In this document: positions 1 through 10,222 of the stretch, piece by piece
How positions within the stretch are numbered: position 1 is the first letter of the stretch
Layout of the letters: every line of letters begins with the position of its first letter
Assembly (NCBI GenBank): GCA_016875435.1
Contig: VGRE01000006.1
Span: 1 to 42,566 of the forward strand
Direction: 5' to 3'
DNA from: Deltaproteobacteria bacterium
GTDB taxonomy: Bacteria; Myxococcota_A; UBA796; SXON01
DNA length: 42,566 bases
Notes under the pieces: model-generated
What the model was told of the DNA's origin: nothing
Databases searched by the model: none
What the model saw: the letters and a program-made list of their open reading frames with translations, nothing else
Translations under genes and position numbers: made by a program

Positions 1-13
1 CCTCCCATGGGTG

Positions 14-60
14 GACCGCCCCCGTCGAGCACTCGAGGCTCCGGGGGCGGTCGTATTTTT
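14..60 (+). terminator. Rho-independent terminator (of a gene upstream of the window)
   Basis: Perfect 11-bp stem gaccgcccccg (14-24) / cgggggcggtc (42-52) followed by gtattttt. Confidence 0.75.
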
Positions 61-247
61 GGCCGCGCGACGTCGTAAATGCATTGTGTTTGTATTTTGC
101 GGTGCCGCTTGACGTCGGCAGCCGTTTTCGATTCGGCGTGCAGGTGACGGACGTCCGTCGCCGGGTCGGGTGGCCGACGCTGTAATTCCAGTCACTTGGC
201 GGTGGCACGCCTCTGGCACTCGGCGCGGCGCGGAGGCGAGTGCCGTG

Positions 248-1786
248 GTGGATGTCAACAATCGATATCGCGTGGGGGGCACCGTCTACGGCGCGGTCCT
301 CTGCGGCGTGGAGGCGGTTCGCGTGGAGGTGGAGGTCGACCTCCTCCGCCGCTTGCCGTGCGTGGTGATCGTCGGCTTGCCCTCGCCCAGCGTGCGGGAG
401 TCTGCCGAGCGCGTGCGCTCGGCGATCCAGGGGGCGGGCCTCGAGTTCCCGCGGAGCCGGGTGGTCATCAGCATGGCTCCGGCCAGCCTGCGCAAGGAGG
501 GCACCGGTTTCGACCTGCCCGTGGCCATCGGCATTCTCGCCGCTCACGGCGTGGTGCGGGCCGAGGCGGCGAGCCGGTGGCTACTCGGGGGAGAGCTCGC
601 GCTCTCGGGCCTGCTGCGCCCGGTCCGCGGTGCGCTGGCGATGGCCTGCCTGGCCCGCGAGCAGGGCATGGCCGGGCTCATCGTGCCCGAGGAGAACGGT
701 GCCGAGGCGGCGCTGGTGCCGGGGCTCGAGGTGCGCGTCGCGCGCACGCTGCTCGATGTCGTCCAGCACCTCAACGGCGACGCGGAGCTTCCTGCGCCAG
801 CGGAGGGGGAGCGCGTGCCGGAGGCGTCGCCGCTCGACCTGCGCGACGTGCGCGACCAGCCTCTCGCTCGCCTCGCACTGGAGGTGGCGGCTGCGGGTGG
901 ACACAACTTGCTGCTGGAGGGCCCGCCCGGCTGCGGGAAGACCATGCTCGCCGCTCGGCTGCCCGGGATCCTGCCCCCCCTCTCCCCGGAAGAAGCGCTC
1001 GAGTGCACCCGCATCCACTCGGTCGCCGGCTTGCGCAGCGAGGGCCAGGGCATGATCGGGTCGCGGCCCTTCCGCGCGCCGCACCACTCCGTGTCCACCG
1101 TCGGCTTGCTCGGCGGGGCGGACTTGCGCCCCGGCGAGGCCTCGCTCGCCCACAACGGCGTGCTGTTCCTCGACGAGTTCCCCGAGTTTAGGCGCGACAT
1201 CCGCGAGGGCCTCCGGGGGCCCCTGGAAGACCGCCGAATCGTGCTCACCCGCGCCTCCGGAACGGTCTCGTTCCCGGCGGGCTTCTCGCTCGTGGCGGCG
1301 GCCAACCGGTGCCCCTGCGGGTACTTCGGGCACCCGCGGCAGGCCTGCCGTTGCTCGCCGCCCGAGCGACAGCGCTACCGCAGTCGCCTTTCCGGCCCCA
1401 TCCTCGACCGGATCGACTGCCGGCTCCTGCTGTCGCCGGTCGCAGCGGACGCCCAGTTCGACGGCCGCGAGGGCGAGGCATCGGCCGCCGTGCGGGCTCG
1501 CGTGGTGTCGGCCCGGGCGAGGCAGTCGGTGCGCAACGGGCCGGGGGTGAACAACGCCGCGCTCCCCGCCGACCAGCTCGCGAGCCGGGTACTCGCCAGC
1601 CCGGCGGCGCTCTCGGCGCTGGTCGATCACGTCGACCGCGCGGGGACCAGCGCCCGGGCTGCCAAGCGCGTGCTCCGCGTCGCCCGCACCGTGGCCGACA
1701 TCGAGGGCGCCGTGCACGTGGAGCCCTGCCACCTCGAGTCGGCGCTGCGCCTCCGCGTGGACGGCCTGCCCGAGGAGGCGCCGTGA
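248..1786 (+). CDS. comM: YifB/ComM-family Mg-chelatase-like AAA+ ATPase
   Basis: Reads [20 protein letters not shown]...GLP...[28 protein letters not shown]; Walker [38 protein letters not shown]. Start codon uncertain (GTG 245, 248 or 272). Confidence 0.93.
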   Translation: MDVNNRYRVGGTVYGAVLCGVEAVRVEVEVDLLRRLPCVVIVGLPSPSVRESAERVRSAIQGAGLEFPRSRVVISMAPASLRKEGTGFDLPVAIGILAAHGVVRAEAASRWLLGGELALSGLLRPVRGALAMACLAREQGMAGLIVPEENGAEAALVPGLEVRVARTLLDVVQHLNGDAELPAPAEGERVPEASPLDLRDVRDQPLARLALEVAAAGGHNLLLEGPPGCGKTMLAARLPGILPPLSPEEALECTRIHSVAGLRSEGQGMIGSRPFRAPHHSVSTVGLLGGADLRPGEASLAHNGVLFLDEFPEFRRDIREGLRGPLEDRRIVLTRASGTVSFPAGFSLVAAANRCPCGYFGHPRQACRCSPPERQRYRSRLSGPILDRIDCRLLLSPVAADAQFDGREGEASAAVRARVVSARARQSVRNGPGVNNAALPADQLASRVLASPAALSALVDHVDRAGTSARAAKRVLRVARTVADIEGAVHVEPCHLESALRLRVDGLPEEAP

Positions 1787-2046
1787 GCCCTTCCTGCGAG
1801 AGCGCCGTCGTCGAGCTGGTGGTCGATCGCGTGGAAGACGGCGTGGCCGCCGTCGAGGTTCCCGGTGGCCAGGTGGTCGACGTCCTCGCGCTGGTGCTCC
1901 CCGCCTCCCTGCGGGAGGGCGACCGGGTCCATGTGTGCGTCGTCGAGGCGCCCCGCAACTTCTCCAGCTCGCGGGGGGCCCTCGGGCGCCTGGTGCGGGC
2001 GGAGTTTCCCCACAACCCAAAGGAGTCAACGTGTCTGAAGAAATGA
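1783..2046 (+). CDS. DUF3006-like small protein
   Basis: [17 protein letters not shown]...[13 protein letters not shown] pattern. GTG start overlaps the comM stop (GTGA); end overlaps the recA start. Confidence 0.6.
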   Translation: MSPSCESAVVELVVDRVEDGVAAVEVPGGQVVDVLALVLPASLREGDRVHVCVVEAPRNFSSSRGALGRLVRAEFPHNPKESTCLKK

Positions 2047-3044
2047 TGAACAAGAAAGCGGCCCTGCTGGCGGCGATGGCCGGCATCGAGAAGGCCTTCG
2101 GCAAGGGCGCGGTGATGCGTCTCGACGGTCCGCCCGAGGCGGTGGAAGTGATCCCCACGGGCAGCATCGGCCTCGACCTCGCCCTCGGCGTCGGCGGCTA
2201 CCCGCGCGGGCGCATCGTGGAGATCTATGGTCCCGAGGCCAGCGGCAAGACCACGCTCACCCTGCACGCGATGGCGGAAGTGCAGCGCCTCGGCGGCACG
2301 GCGGCCTTCGTCGATGCCGAGCACGCGCTCGATCCTAGCTACGCGAGTCGCCTCGGCGTGAGGCTGCCCGACCTCGTGGTGTCGCAGCCCGACAGCGGCG
2401 AGCAGGCCCTCGACATCGTCGAGGCCTTCGTGCGCTCCTCGGCCGTCGACCTCGTGGTCGTCGACTCGGTGGCCGCGCTCGTGCCGCAGGTGGAGCTGGA
2501 GGGCGAGATGAGCGACGCGCAGGTGGGCGTTCAGGCCCGGATGATGTCCAAGGCGATGCGCAAGCTCACGGGAATGGCGTCGCGCAGCAAGACCACGGTC
2601 ATCTTCATCAACCAGGTGCGCCAGAAGATTGGCGTCAGCTTTGGCCCGAGCGAGGTGACCACGGGCGGCAATGCGCTGAAGTACTACGCCTCGGTGCGCG
2701 TCGACGTCCGCCGCATCGGCCAGGTGAAGACGGGCGAGGAAGTCGGCGGCAACCGCACGCGGGTGAAGATCGTCAAGAACAAGCTGGCGCCGCCGTTCCG
2801 CAGCGTGGAGTTCGACCTGCTCTTCGGCAAGGGCATCAACAACACGGCCGAGCTGCTCGACCTCGCCGAGTCGCAGGGCGTGGTGTCGAAGTCGGGGGCC
2901 TGGTTCTCGCTCGGCGAGACCAAGCTCGGTTGCGGCCGCGAGAAGGCGATGGAGACGATCGACGGCAGCCCGGAGATCGCCGCCCGCCTGCGCGCCCTGA
3001 TCCGCCCCGACCGGCTCGCGCTCGCGCCGCCTGCCGAGGCCTAG
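2031..3044 (+). CDS. recA: Recombinase A
   Basis: [73 protein letters not shown] start at 2031 gives 337 aa. Confidence 0.97.
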   Translation: MSEEMMNKKAALLAAMAGIEKAFGKGAVMRLDGPPEAVEVIPTGSIGLDLALGVGGYPRGRIVEIYGPEASGKTTLTLHAMAEVQRLGGTAAFVDAEHALDPSYASRLGVRLPDLVVSQPDSGEQALDIVEAFVRSSAVDLVVVDSVAALVPQVELEGEMSDAQVGVQARMMSKAMRKLTGMASRSKTTVIFINQVRQKIGVSFGPSEVTTGGNALKYYASVRVDVRRIGQVKTGEEVGGNRTRVKIVKNKLAPPFRSVEFDLLFGKGINNTAELLDLAESQGVVSKSGAWFSLGETKLGCGREKAMETIDGSPEIAARLRALIRPDRLALAPPAEA

Positions 3045-4366
3045 TCCCCCCCGCGCGCGGGCGTCACCAGGCGCCCGCGCCTCGTCTCGTCGACGATGGC
3101 GCCAGCCTCGGCCACCAGCGTGCCCCCGGCGTACACCTGGTCGGGCTTCGGCGCCACCCGCTGGCCCACGAAGGCGCTCCAGCCCACGCGCGAGAGCACC
3201 TGCGCCGCCGTGAAGCGCACCAGCTCCTTCTCTGAGAACACCAGTAGGTCGGCGTCGAAGCCTACCTCCACGCGACCCTTTCGCGCGAAGCCGAAGATCC
3301 GGGCCGGGTTCTCCGCGCACAGCTGCACCACGCGCTCCATCGGGATGCGACCCTGCTTCACGGCGGCAACCAGGAGCGGGAAGGTCGTCTCGACCCCGGG
3401 CATGCCCGAGGGCGCGCTCGCGTAGTCCCGGTCTTTCTCCTCGCGCGTGTGGGGGGCGTGGTCGCTACCCACCGTGTCGACGAGGCCGCGCTTGAGCGCC
3501 GCCCACATCGCCCGCCGGTCGACTTCTGGCCGGATGGGCGGGTTGACCTTGCCGAAGTTGCCGAGATCAGTGTTGGTGGACAGCCAGAGGTGGTGCGGGG
3601 ACACCTCGGTGGTGATCGGGAGGCGGCCGCGCACGGGCTCGAGCACCTCGAGCTCGGCGGCCGTCGACACGTGGCAGACGTGCACGGGCCGGGGGTGGGC
3701 GCGAGTGAGCTCGACGAGGCGCGCCACCGCCGCCCGGGCGGCCTCGGCCGGACGGCTGTCGTGGTGGCTGGGGGGCGTGCGACCTGCCCAGGACTCGCGG
3801 TAGCGCTCCAGCACGCGCTCGTCCTCGGCATGGACGCCCATCAGCGCGCGGGTGTGCTCGAAGAAGCGCACGAGCGTGGCGTCGTCGACGAGGAGGGGAC
3901 CGGTCGATGCCCCCATGAACACCTTGATGCCGCAGGCGAGTGGCGCCGGCCCGTCGGCGAGCGCGCGGGCCTCGTCGACGTTGCCGGCGGCCGCGCCCAC
4001 CCAGATCCCGAAGTCGGCGAGCGAGCGCGCCTCGGCGAGCGCGCGCTTCTCGGCGAAGTCGGCGCGCGTGAGCGTGGGCGGGCTCGTGTTGGGCATGTCA
4101 CAGACGGTGGTCACGCCGCCCGACACCGCCGCGCGCGAGCCGCTCAGCCAGTCTTCCTTGGCGGGGTGGCCCGGGTCGCGGAAGTGAACGTGGGTATCGA
4201 CGAGGCCGGGGACGATGAACCGCCCGATCGCCGAGATCGTCCGGCGGGCAGGCCCCCCGGGTCGCGAGCCGATGTACACGACGCGCCCGTCTTCCACGCA
4301 GATGTCGGCTACCCGCCGCCCCTTGCCGCTGATGAGCGTCCCGTCTTCGATGACCAGATCGTACAC
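3041..4366 (-). CDS. pyrC: Dihydroorotase (cyclic amidohydrolase)
   Basis: [47 protein letters not shown]. Start reassigned to about 4366 from the conserved N-terminus [12 protein letters not shown]. Confidence 0.88.
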   Translation of the reverse strand: MYDLVIEDGTLISGKGRRVADICVEDGRVVYIGSRPGGPARRTISAIGRFIVPGLVDTHVHFRDPGHPAKEDWLSGSRAAVSGGVTTVCDMPNTSPPTLTRADFAEKRALAEARSLADFGIWVGAAAGNVDEARALADGPAPLACGIKVFMGASTGPLLVDDATLVRFFEHTRALMGVHAEDERVLERYRESWAGRTPPSHHDSRPAEAARAAVARLVELTRAHPRPVHVCHVSTAAELEVLEPVRGRLPITTEVSPHHLWLSTNTDLGNFGKVNPPIRPEVDRRAMWAALKRGLVDTVGSDHAPHTREEKDRDYASAPSGMPGVETTFPLLVAAVKQGRIPMERVVQLCAENPARIFGFARKGRVEVGFDADLLVFSEKELVRFTAAQVLSRVGWSAFVGQRVAPKPDQVYAGGTLVAEAGAIVDETRRGRLVTPARGGD

Positions 4367-4434
4367 GGAAGATCCCGTCGCGACTGCAGATGTAACCGAT
4401 CCGCCGACCTGGGGCGCGATATGGCGTGCGGCCG

Positions 4435-5223
4435 ATGGTCGACCGCCTGCTGCTCCTCGCCGGCCCTCCCTTCGGGCCCGCGCTCTTCCGGGGCGTGGAA
4501 GCTCGCTTGCGCACGCTCGCGCCATCCCTCCGCGTCGAGAGCGCTGCCGTCCCGCGAGGCGACGGCCCGCCCTTCGCGCCGGAGGCCGCGGGGGCGCTGG
4601 TCTTCGCGCATGGCCTCGCCATCCCGGCGGCCCTGCGGTCGGGGGCCGGGGCGCTCATCCTCTCGAATGGGCCGATCACCCGCCTGGATCCAGCCACGCG
4701 CTCGCTCGCCGCCCTCGGTCCCCTGCTCGCGCCGCTGCTGCATCCCGCGCCGTGGCTGCGCTGGTTGCGCTCCTCGGCGGGTCTTCGACGCGCCGTGGCG
4801 AACCCCTACGCGATGGACCGCGACACGGTTGCCGCGCTCTGCGGTCCCGCCGTCGCCGATCGCGAGGGGCGCCGGCTGGTGGCGGCGTACCTGCGGTGGC
4901 TGCCGAGCGCCGTGCCCGGCCCCGCTGCCGAGTGCCCGACCTGGGCGCTCTGGGGAGACGAGGACGTGCTATATCCAACCTCAGAGGCTGATTTATTCGA
5001 TGCGCAGGCGAGTGGTGGACGCGTGACCTGGCTGCCGGGCGGGCGCTTCTTGCACCCGGAGGAGCTCCCCTGGGCCGTGGCCGATGCCGTCCTCGCCCGG
5101 GCGCGGGAACTCGCGGTTCCCGGTGCCGGGGCACTGCCCACGGCACCCATGTCGCGATCGGACGGGAGTCGCCCGGGCTCGACGAAGTCGACAAACTCAA
5201 ATAGCTTCGGTGAACATGTATAG
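4435..5223 (+). CDS. Alpha/beta-hydrolase-like protein
   Basis: LLLLAGPPFG..., VFAHGLAIPA, CPTWALWGDEDVLYP, GRFLHPEE (late His). Divergent from pyrC. Confidence 0.5.
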   Translation: MVDRLLLLAGPPFGPALFRGVEARLRTLAPSLRVESAAVPRGDGPPFAPEAAGALVFAHGLAIPAALRSGAGALILSNGPITRLDPATRSLAALGPLLAPLLHPAPWLRWLRSSAGLRRAVANPYAMDRDTVAALCGPAVADREGRRLVAAYLRWLPSAVPGPAAECPTWALWGDEDVLYPTSEADLFDAQASGGRVTWLPGGRFLHPEELPWAVADAVLARARELAVPGAGALPTAPMSRSDGSRPGSTKSTNSNSFGEHV

Positions 5224-5324
5224 TTCATCGGATCGCCGCCGCGTGGCACGCGGCTTGCAACGGTGGCTGGGCGGAGACGCTGTTGCTGGCAGCGGGCAGG
5301 CTCACCCCCGCCCGCCCCGCCGCA

Positions 5325-5356
5325 GGGGGCGCCCGGTTTGGAGGCCGGGCGCCCCC
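5325..5356 (+). promoter_or_regulatory. Perfect 12-bp GC hairpin immediately upstream of the FAD oxidase start
   Basis: gggggcgcccgg - tttggagg - ccgggcgccccc. ATG follows at 5377; no T-run. Confidence 0.5.
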
Positions 5357-5376
5357 GCCCCCGGCGGGAACCCGCG

Positions 5377-7311
5377 ATGAGCGGTATCGACTTGGCCTCG
5401 CTTGCCCGGCGCGTCGAGCTCGACACGTCGGTGGTGGAGCGCATGGCGCACGCGCGCGACCTGTGGCCCCGGTCCACGCTTTCCCTGGTCGAGGGGGCGC
5501 TTCCACCCTCGCCGGCGCTGGTGGCGTTCCCGGCGGACGAGGAGCAGGTGCGCGCCGCGCTGGACTGGGCGGTGGTCAACCGTGTCGCCGTGATTCCCTG
5601 GGGCGCCGGCAGCGGCGTGTGCGGGGCGGCGGCGGGAATGGCCGGCTCGCTGGTGCTCGACATGAAGCGGATGGCGCGGGTGGGCGAGGTCGACGCGGCG
5701 ACGGCCACCGTGCGGGTGCAACCTGGCGTTCTCGGGCAGCACTTCGAGGACGCCCTCGAGCGGCAGGGCTGGGCCTGCCGTCACAGTCCCTCGTCGATCT
5801 GGTGCTCGACCGTGGGCGGCTGGGCCGCCTCACGCTCGGCAGGGCAGTTCTCGAGTCGCTACGGCAAGTTCGACGACATGGTCGCGGCCACTCGCGTCGT
5901 GGCGCCGGCCCGCACCTACCGGACCGGCCTGTGGTGCGACGGCGCCGACCTCCACCCGTGGGTGCTCGGGGGTGAGGGCGCGCTCGGTGTCATCACCGAG
6001 CTGCTGGTGCGCGTGGTGCCCGTCCCCGGGGCGCGGTGGCTCCGCGGCTACCGTTTCCCCTCGGTGGCCGCCGCGTGGACGGCGATGCGAGAACTGATGC
6101 AAGCGGAGCTACACCCCTGCGTGTTGCGTCTCTACGACGCCGTCGACACGCGGGTGGGCGGCCGGGGCAAGGGCGCGCGCTCGTCCCCGGGGATCCTCAA
6201 GGGCCTCACCACGCTGGTCACCGGCGAGATGAGCCTGCGGCTGCCGCTGTCGCTGCCACGACTGCTCAACGCGCTGGCGCGCTGGGGGGGCGAGGAGTGT
6301 GTGCTGGTGGCGGGCTGGGAAGGCGACCCCCGGGTCGTCGAGATCCTGTCGCGACATGGACACGATATCCTCACGCGCGAGGGCGCCGACCTCGGCGCCG
6401 AGCCGGGAGAGCACTGGTACGCCCACCGCCACGACGTGTCCTACAAGCTCGCGCCCATCTTCTCGCGAGGCGCTTTCGCCGACACGATGGAGGTGGCCTC
6501 GACGTGGTCGCGGCTCCCGCAACTCGACCGGGCGGTGCGCGCCGCGCTCGGCGAGGAGTGCTTCGTGATGGCGCACTACTCCCACGCCTACCGCGAGGGA
6601 TGTAGCATCTACTTCACCTTTGCCGGGGCAGGAAACCTCGACGTGTACGACCGCACATGGGCGCGCGCCCTCATCGCCGCCGCTTCCGCGGGCGGCACGG
6701 TGGCCCATCACCACGGCGTGGGCCAGGCGAAGATGGAGGCCTGTGCGCGCGAGATGGCCGGGATCAGCAAGGCCTTCCACGAACTGAAGCGCGACCTCGA
6801 CCCGCTGGGCATCCTCATCCCGGGCCGACTCTTCCCCGAGGTCGACCTGCCCAACCCGGCTGCGCCCGCCCCGAGTCTCGACCCGCTGTCGCAGGTGGCC
6901 ACGCTGCCGGCGCAGCAAGGCGCTCCCGAGCGCGACGCCGCCCTCGCCCGCGAGGGCTGGGCGCTTCGCTATCCGACGGAGCTGCCGCTCTCCCGCAGCC
7001 TCGCCGGTCCGCGCCCGCCCTGGGACACGCGGCTGCTCGGCGCGAGCGTGATCGGCGACGACGGGCGGCGCGTGGTCTTCGTCGACGTGCCGCGCTCGGG
7101 CGCCGGCCCCGACCCTCGCGCGAGCTTTCCCGCCCGAGCCTACGAGACGGTGACGGTCCCCATCGTGCGCCTCGCCGACGACGCGTTCACCGTCGATACC
7201 CTCGCTCAGGACGTGCGGCCCGCCCGCCGCGTCGGCACCGGCTGGGAGATCCGCGGTCCGGCGGCGCCGGAGCTGGCGCGCCTCTGCCAGGTGCCGGAGA
7301 CCAGCACGTGA
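5377..7311 (+). CDS. FAD-binding oxidoreductase (AGPS/GlcD-like)
   Basis: PWGAGSGVCGAAAGMAGSLVLDMKRM...VRVQPGVLGQHFEDAL, SIWCSTVGGWAASRSAGQFSSRYGKFDDMV, GGTVAHHHGVGQAK, FHELKRDLDPLGILIPGRLF; extra C-terminal ~150 aa. Confidence 0.85.
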   Translation: MSGIDLASLARRVELDTSVVERMAHARDLWPRSTLSLVEGALPPSPALVAFPADEEQVRAALDWAVVNRVAVIPWGAGSGVCGAAAGMAGSLVLDMKRMARVGEVDAATATVRVQPGVLGQHFEDALERQGWACRHSPSSIWCSTVGGWAASRSAGQFSSRYGKFDDMVAATRVVAPARTYRTGLWCDGADLHPWVLGGEGALGVITELLVRVVPVPGARWLRGYRFPSVAAAWTAMRELMQAELHPCVLRLYDAVDTRVGGRGKGARSSPGILKGLTTLVTGEMSLRLPLSLPRLLNALARWGGEECVLVAGWEGDPRVVEILSRHGHDILTREGADLGAEPGEHWYAHRHDVSYKLAPIFSRGAFADTMEVASTWSRLPQLDRAVRAALGEECFVMAHYSHAYREGCSIYFTFAGAGNLDVYDRTWARALIAAASAGGTVAHHHGVGQAKMEACAREMAGISKAFHELKRDLDPLGILIPGRLFPEVDLPNPAAPAPSLDPLSQVATLPAQQGAPERDAALAREGWALRYPTELPLSRSLAGPRPPWDTRLLGASVIGDDGRRVVFVDVPRSGAGPDPRASFPARAYETVTVPIVRLADDAFTVDTLAQDVRPARRVGTGWEIRGPAAPELARLCQVPETST

Positions 7312-7859
7312 CGCCCACGCTCGACACCTGCGCCTATTGCCCGCGCCTGTGCCGCCACGTCTGCCCGGTGGCGGTGGCCACGGCGCGCGAGTCGGCGACG
7401 CCCACCGCGATGGCCAGCATGGCGCTCCTACACCGGCTCGGGAAGATCGACGCCGCCACCGCGCTGGCGGGTACGGCGCTCTGCAGCGGCTGCGGTGCCT
7501 GCGAGCGGCACTGCCACCATCACGTGCCCTTCCCCACCCTCCTGCGCAGCTTCCGCGCCGAGCTCGGCGTCCTGCCCCCCGAGGCCCCGGCGATCGCGCT
7601 CGCGCCCGGGCTGCCCGCCGAGCTGCCTCGGTTCCGAACCTGCGCCGAGGGTGCGGACGGCACCGACGGGGCGCCGGCCTGCTGCGGGCACCGTGACGGC
7701 TTCCCGGAGGCGCAGCCCGAGGCGGCGCGGATGATGGCCGAGGCGGTGACGCGGCACTTCGCGGGCCAGCGATTTTCCTGTGCCAGCTCTTCTTGCGCGC
7801 GCTGGCTCGCCCAGCATGGCGCGCAGGTGGTGGCGCCGACCGACACTCCATTTGCCTAG
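7308..7859 (+). CDS. 4Fe-4S dicluster-type protein with a truncated CCG-like tail
   Basis: CAYCPRLCRHVCPVA and CSGCGACERHCHHHVP cysteine motifs, then ACCGHRDGF and SCASSSC. GTGA overlap with the FAD oxidase. Confidence 0.75.
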   Translation: MTPTLDTCAYCPRLCRHVCPVAVATARESATPTAMASMALLHRLGKIDAATALAGTALCSGCGACERHCHHHVPFPTLLRSFRAELGVLPPEAPAIALAPGLPAELPRFRTCAEGADGTDGAPACCGHRDGFPEAQPEAARMMAEAVTRHFAGQRFSCASSSCARWLAQHGAQVVAPTDTPFA

Positions 7860-7868
7860 GGCTTCATC

Positions 7869-8840
7869 ATGCGAACCGACGACGGCCACGGTGCCCGCAA
7901 CCGCTCCGAGAGACTCCTGCTCATCGCCAACCCGCGCGCCGGAGGCGGCCGGGCCGGCGCCCGCCGCGCGCAGATCGAAGCAGCGGCGACGCGGGCCTTC
8001 GAGCAGGTGGAAATCGTGTGGACCGAGGCTCCGGGGCACGCCACGGAGCTGGCGCGGGCGCGGGTCCGGCCGGGCGACGTGGTCGCGGCACTCGGTGGCG
8101 ACGGCACCTGCAACGAGGTGGTGAACGGGCTGATGGACGACACCGGCCCGCGCGAGCCCAGCGCCATCTTCACCACGATCCCCTTCGGCACGGGCGGCGA
8201 CTTCGTGCGGAGCCTGGAGATCCCGAGCCGCCTCGAGGATGCGCTCTGGGTGGCGGCAACGGGCACCACGGTGCACGTCGACGTGGGGCACGTGGCGTGG
8301 GAGAGCGGGGCCACCCGATGGTTCATCAACGTGGCCGGCGCGGGCGCCAACGCCGAGGTGTGCGAGCGCGTGAACCGGTCCGGGAAGCGCTGGGGTGGCA
8401 CGCTCACATTCCTCTGCGCCATCCTCGCCACCGTGCGCGACTTCAAGCCCTTGACGACACAATGGCGCTGGCAAGGGCCATCAGGAACCGGTGAGGTTGA
8501 AGCTCCCGCCTTGGCGGCATTTGTTGCTAATGCGCACTACTGTGGTGCAGGACTGTGGGTTGGGCGCGACGGATCGATGGCCGACGGCGCCCTCGACGTG
8601 ACCCTGATTCCCCCGCTGACGCTCGTCCAGGCGCTCGGCGCGCTGTTCCACGCCCGCACCGGGCGCCTCGAGAACATACCCGGCGCGATCCGCTTCCGTG
8701 CCGATACCATCGATATGGTAGGGGTATTGCCCATCGAGACCGATGGCGAGCCACGGGGGCCCGGCCCCGCCCGGTTCAGCCTGCGGCGCGGCGCCTTGCA
8801 GGTGAGGGGGGCCTGGCTTCGACCTCCGTTCTCAAATTGA
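7869..8840 (+). CDS. Diacylglycerol kinase / YegS-like lipid kinase
   Basis: LLIANPRAGGGRAG, VVAALGGDGTCNEVVNGL, TIPFGTGGDFVRSL. Confidence 0.85.
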   Translation: MRTDDGHGARNRSERLLLIANPRAGGGRAGARRAQIEAAATRAFEQVEIVWTEAPGHATELARARVRPGDVVAALGGDGTCNEVVNGLMDDTGPREPSAIFTTIPFGTGGDFVRSLEIPSRLEDALWVAATGTTVHVDVGHVAWESGATRWFINVAGAGANAEVCERVNRSGKRWGGTLTFLCAILATVRDFKPLTTQWRWQGPSGTGEVEAPALAAFVANAHYCGAGLWVGRDGSMADGALDVTLIPPLTLVQALGALFHARTGRLENIPGAIRFRADTIDMVGVLPIETDGEPRGPGPARFSLRRGALQVRGAWLRPPFSN

Positions 8841-9070
8841 GATTTATAATAATTTACATTTCACTCAAATGCGAGAAATCCTCATTGCGCCGTTGCCATC
8901 CGTGAGCAAACTTGGATAGATGAGGTGACCGGAACGAAAGGACTCCGCGCCTTTCTCCCCGGGGGCGTCGCGTTCGCGCGCCCGCGCCCTCCTGGACCCC
9001 CAGGAGAGCACGGTCTCGAGAATTTGCGTCTTTTGCAGTAAACCTCATTTCACGCAGCAAGGAGCCCACC

Positions 9071-9346
9071 ATGAACAAGGCCGATCTCACCGAGCAGCTC
9101 TCCGTCAAGGCCGCGATCCCCAAGATCCGCGCCGCCCAGTACGTCAACATCATGATGGACACCATCCAGAACGCGCTCACCAAGGGCGAGAAGGTCACCA
9201 TCTCCGACTTCGGCACATTCACCGTGTCGCAGCGCCGCCAGTTCAAGGGCCACAACCCGAAGAACGGCAAGGTGATCCAGGTCCCCTCGCGCCGCATCCC
9301 GGTGTTCCGCGCCGGCAAGGGCCTCAAGGAAGCGTTGAACCCGTAA
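9071..9346 (+). CDS. HU/IHF-family DNA-binding protein
   Basis: MNKADLTEQLSVKAAI...KVTISDFGTFTVSQRRQFKGHNPKNGKVIQVPSRRIPVFRAGKGLKEALN; aaggag RBS upstream. Confidence 0.92.
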   Translation: MNKADLTEQLSVKAAIPKIRAAQYVNIMMDTIQNALTKGEKVTISDFGTFTVSQRRQFKGHNPKNGKVIQVPSRRIPVFRAGKGLKEALNP

Positions 9347-9496
9347 CAGGGTTTTTCGGGGGCGCCGGCCCATCGCCCGGTGCCCGTCGCAGATCGCGGT
9401 CGCTTCGCCGGTGGGGCCCTAGCCTCGTCGGCGTCGCGCTTTTCGGTGTCCCCGCTTTCTTGACCACCCCCCACCCCCGCGCATAGCAACTCCCGG

Positions 9497-10105
9497 ATGA
9501 TGGACGTCGACACGCTGCCGCCCCCGCTGTTCCGCGCCGCCACGGCCCGGTTGCCCTCCCGCTACGGTGATTTCAGCGTCGTGGCCTTCGAGCGTCCCGA
9601 CACCGGCGAGGAGTTCGGCGTGGTGGTACGGGGCAACCTCGACGGCGCGGAGGCCGTGCCGGTCCGCCTGCACTCGGAGTGCTTCACCGGCGACGTGATG
9701 GGCAGCCTCAAGTGCGACTGCCGCGACCAGCTCGAGGCGGCGCTCTCCTTCATCGGCCGCGCCGACAAGGGGGCGGTGGTCTACCTGCCCCAGGAGGGCC
9801 GAGGCATCGGCCTCGCCAACAAGATCCGGGCGTACGCCCTTCAAGACCAGGGCATGGACACCGTCGAGGCCAACCTCGCGCTGGGCTTCCCCGACGACAT
9901 GCGCCGCTACGACGTGGCCGCGGAGATCCTTCGCCAGCTTGGTGCCCGCTCCGTCGTGTTGTTGACCAACAACCCGTCGAAGGTGGCGGGCGTGGTGCGC
10001 GCGGGGCTGCCGGTGGTGGGGCAGATCCCGCTGCGGGCCACGCCCAACGTCCACAACCTCACCTACCTCGACACGAAGCGCGCCAAGTCCGGGCACCTGC
10101 TCTAG
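9497..10105 (+). CDS. ribA: GTP cyclohydrolase II
   Basis: VRLHSECFTGDVMGSLKCDCRDQLEAAL, YLPQEGRGIGLANKIRAYALQD, LLTNNPSKV. Confidence 0.93.
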   Translation: MMDVDTLPPPLFRAATARLPSRYGDFSVVAFERPDTGEEFGVVVRGNLDGAEAVPVRLHSECFTGDVMGSLKCDCRDQLEAALSFIGRADKGAVVYLPQEGRGIGLANKIRAYALQDQGMDTVEANLALGFPDDMRRYDVAAEILRQLGARSVVLLTNNPSKVAGVVRAGLPVVGQIPLRATPNVHNLTYLDTKRAKSGHLL

Positions 10106-10157
10106 CTGGCGGGCCACTGCGGATATTGCCGTTATCGCCGCCTTCGTCGACAGGGCG

Positions 10158-10187
10158 TTGACATCCCAGGGGAGCGACGGCTAACCT
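10158..10187 (+). promoter_or_regulatory. Putative sigma70-like promoter
   Basis: TTGACA (10158-10163), 18-nt spacer, TAACCT (10182-10187), upstream of the CDS at 10223. Confidence 0.35.
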
Positions 10188-10222
10188 GCCGGCGCGCCGT
10201 CCCTGGCGCGGAGGTTCTCCCA

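Noticed and set aside
9347-9375. aaccc-gtaaca-gggttttt considered as the HU terminator
   Set aside because: Stem only about 5 bp and overlaps the stop codon; too weak to call.
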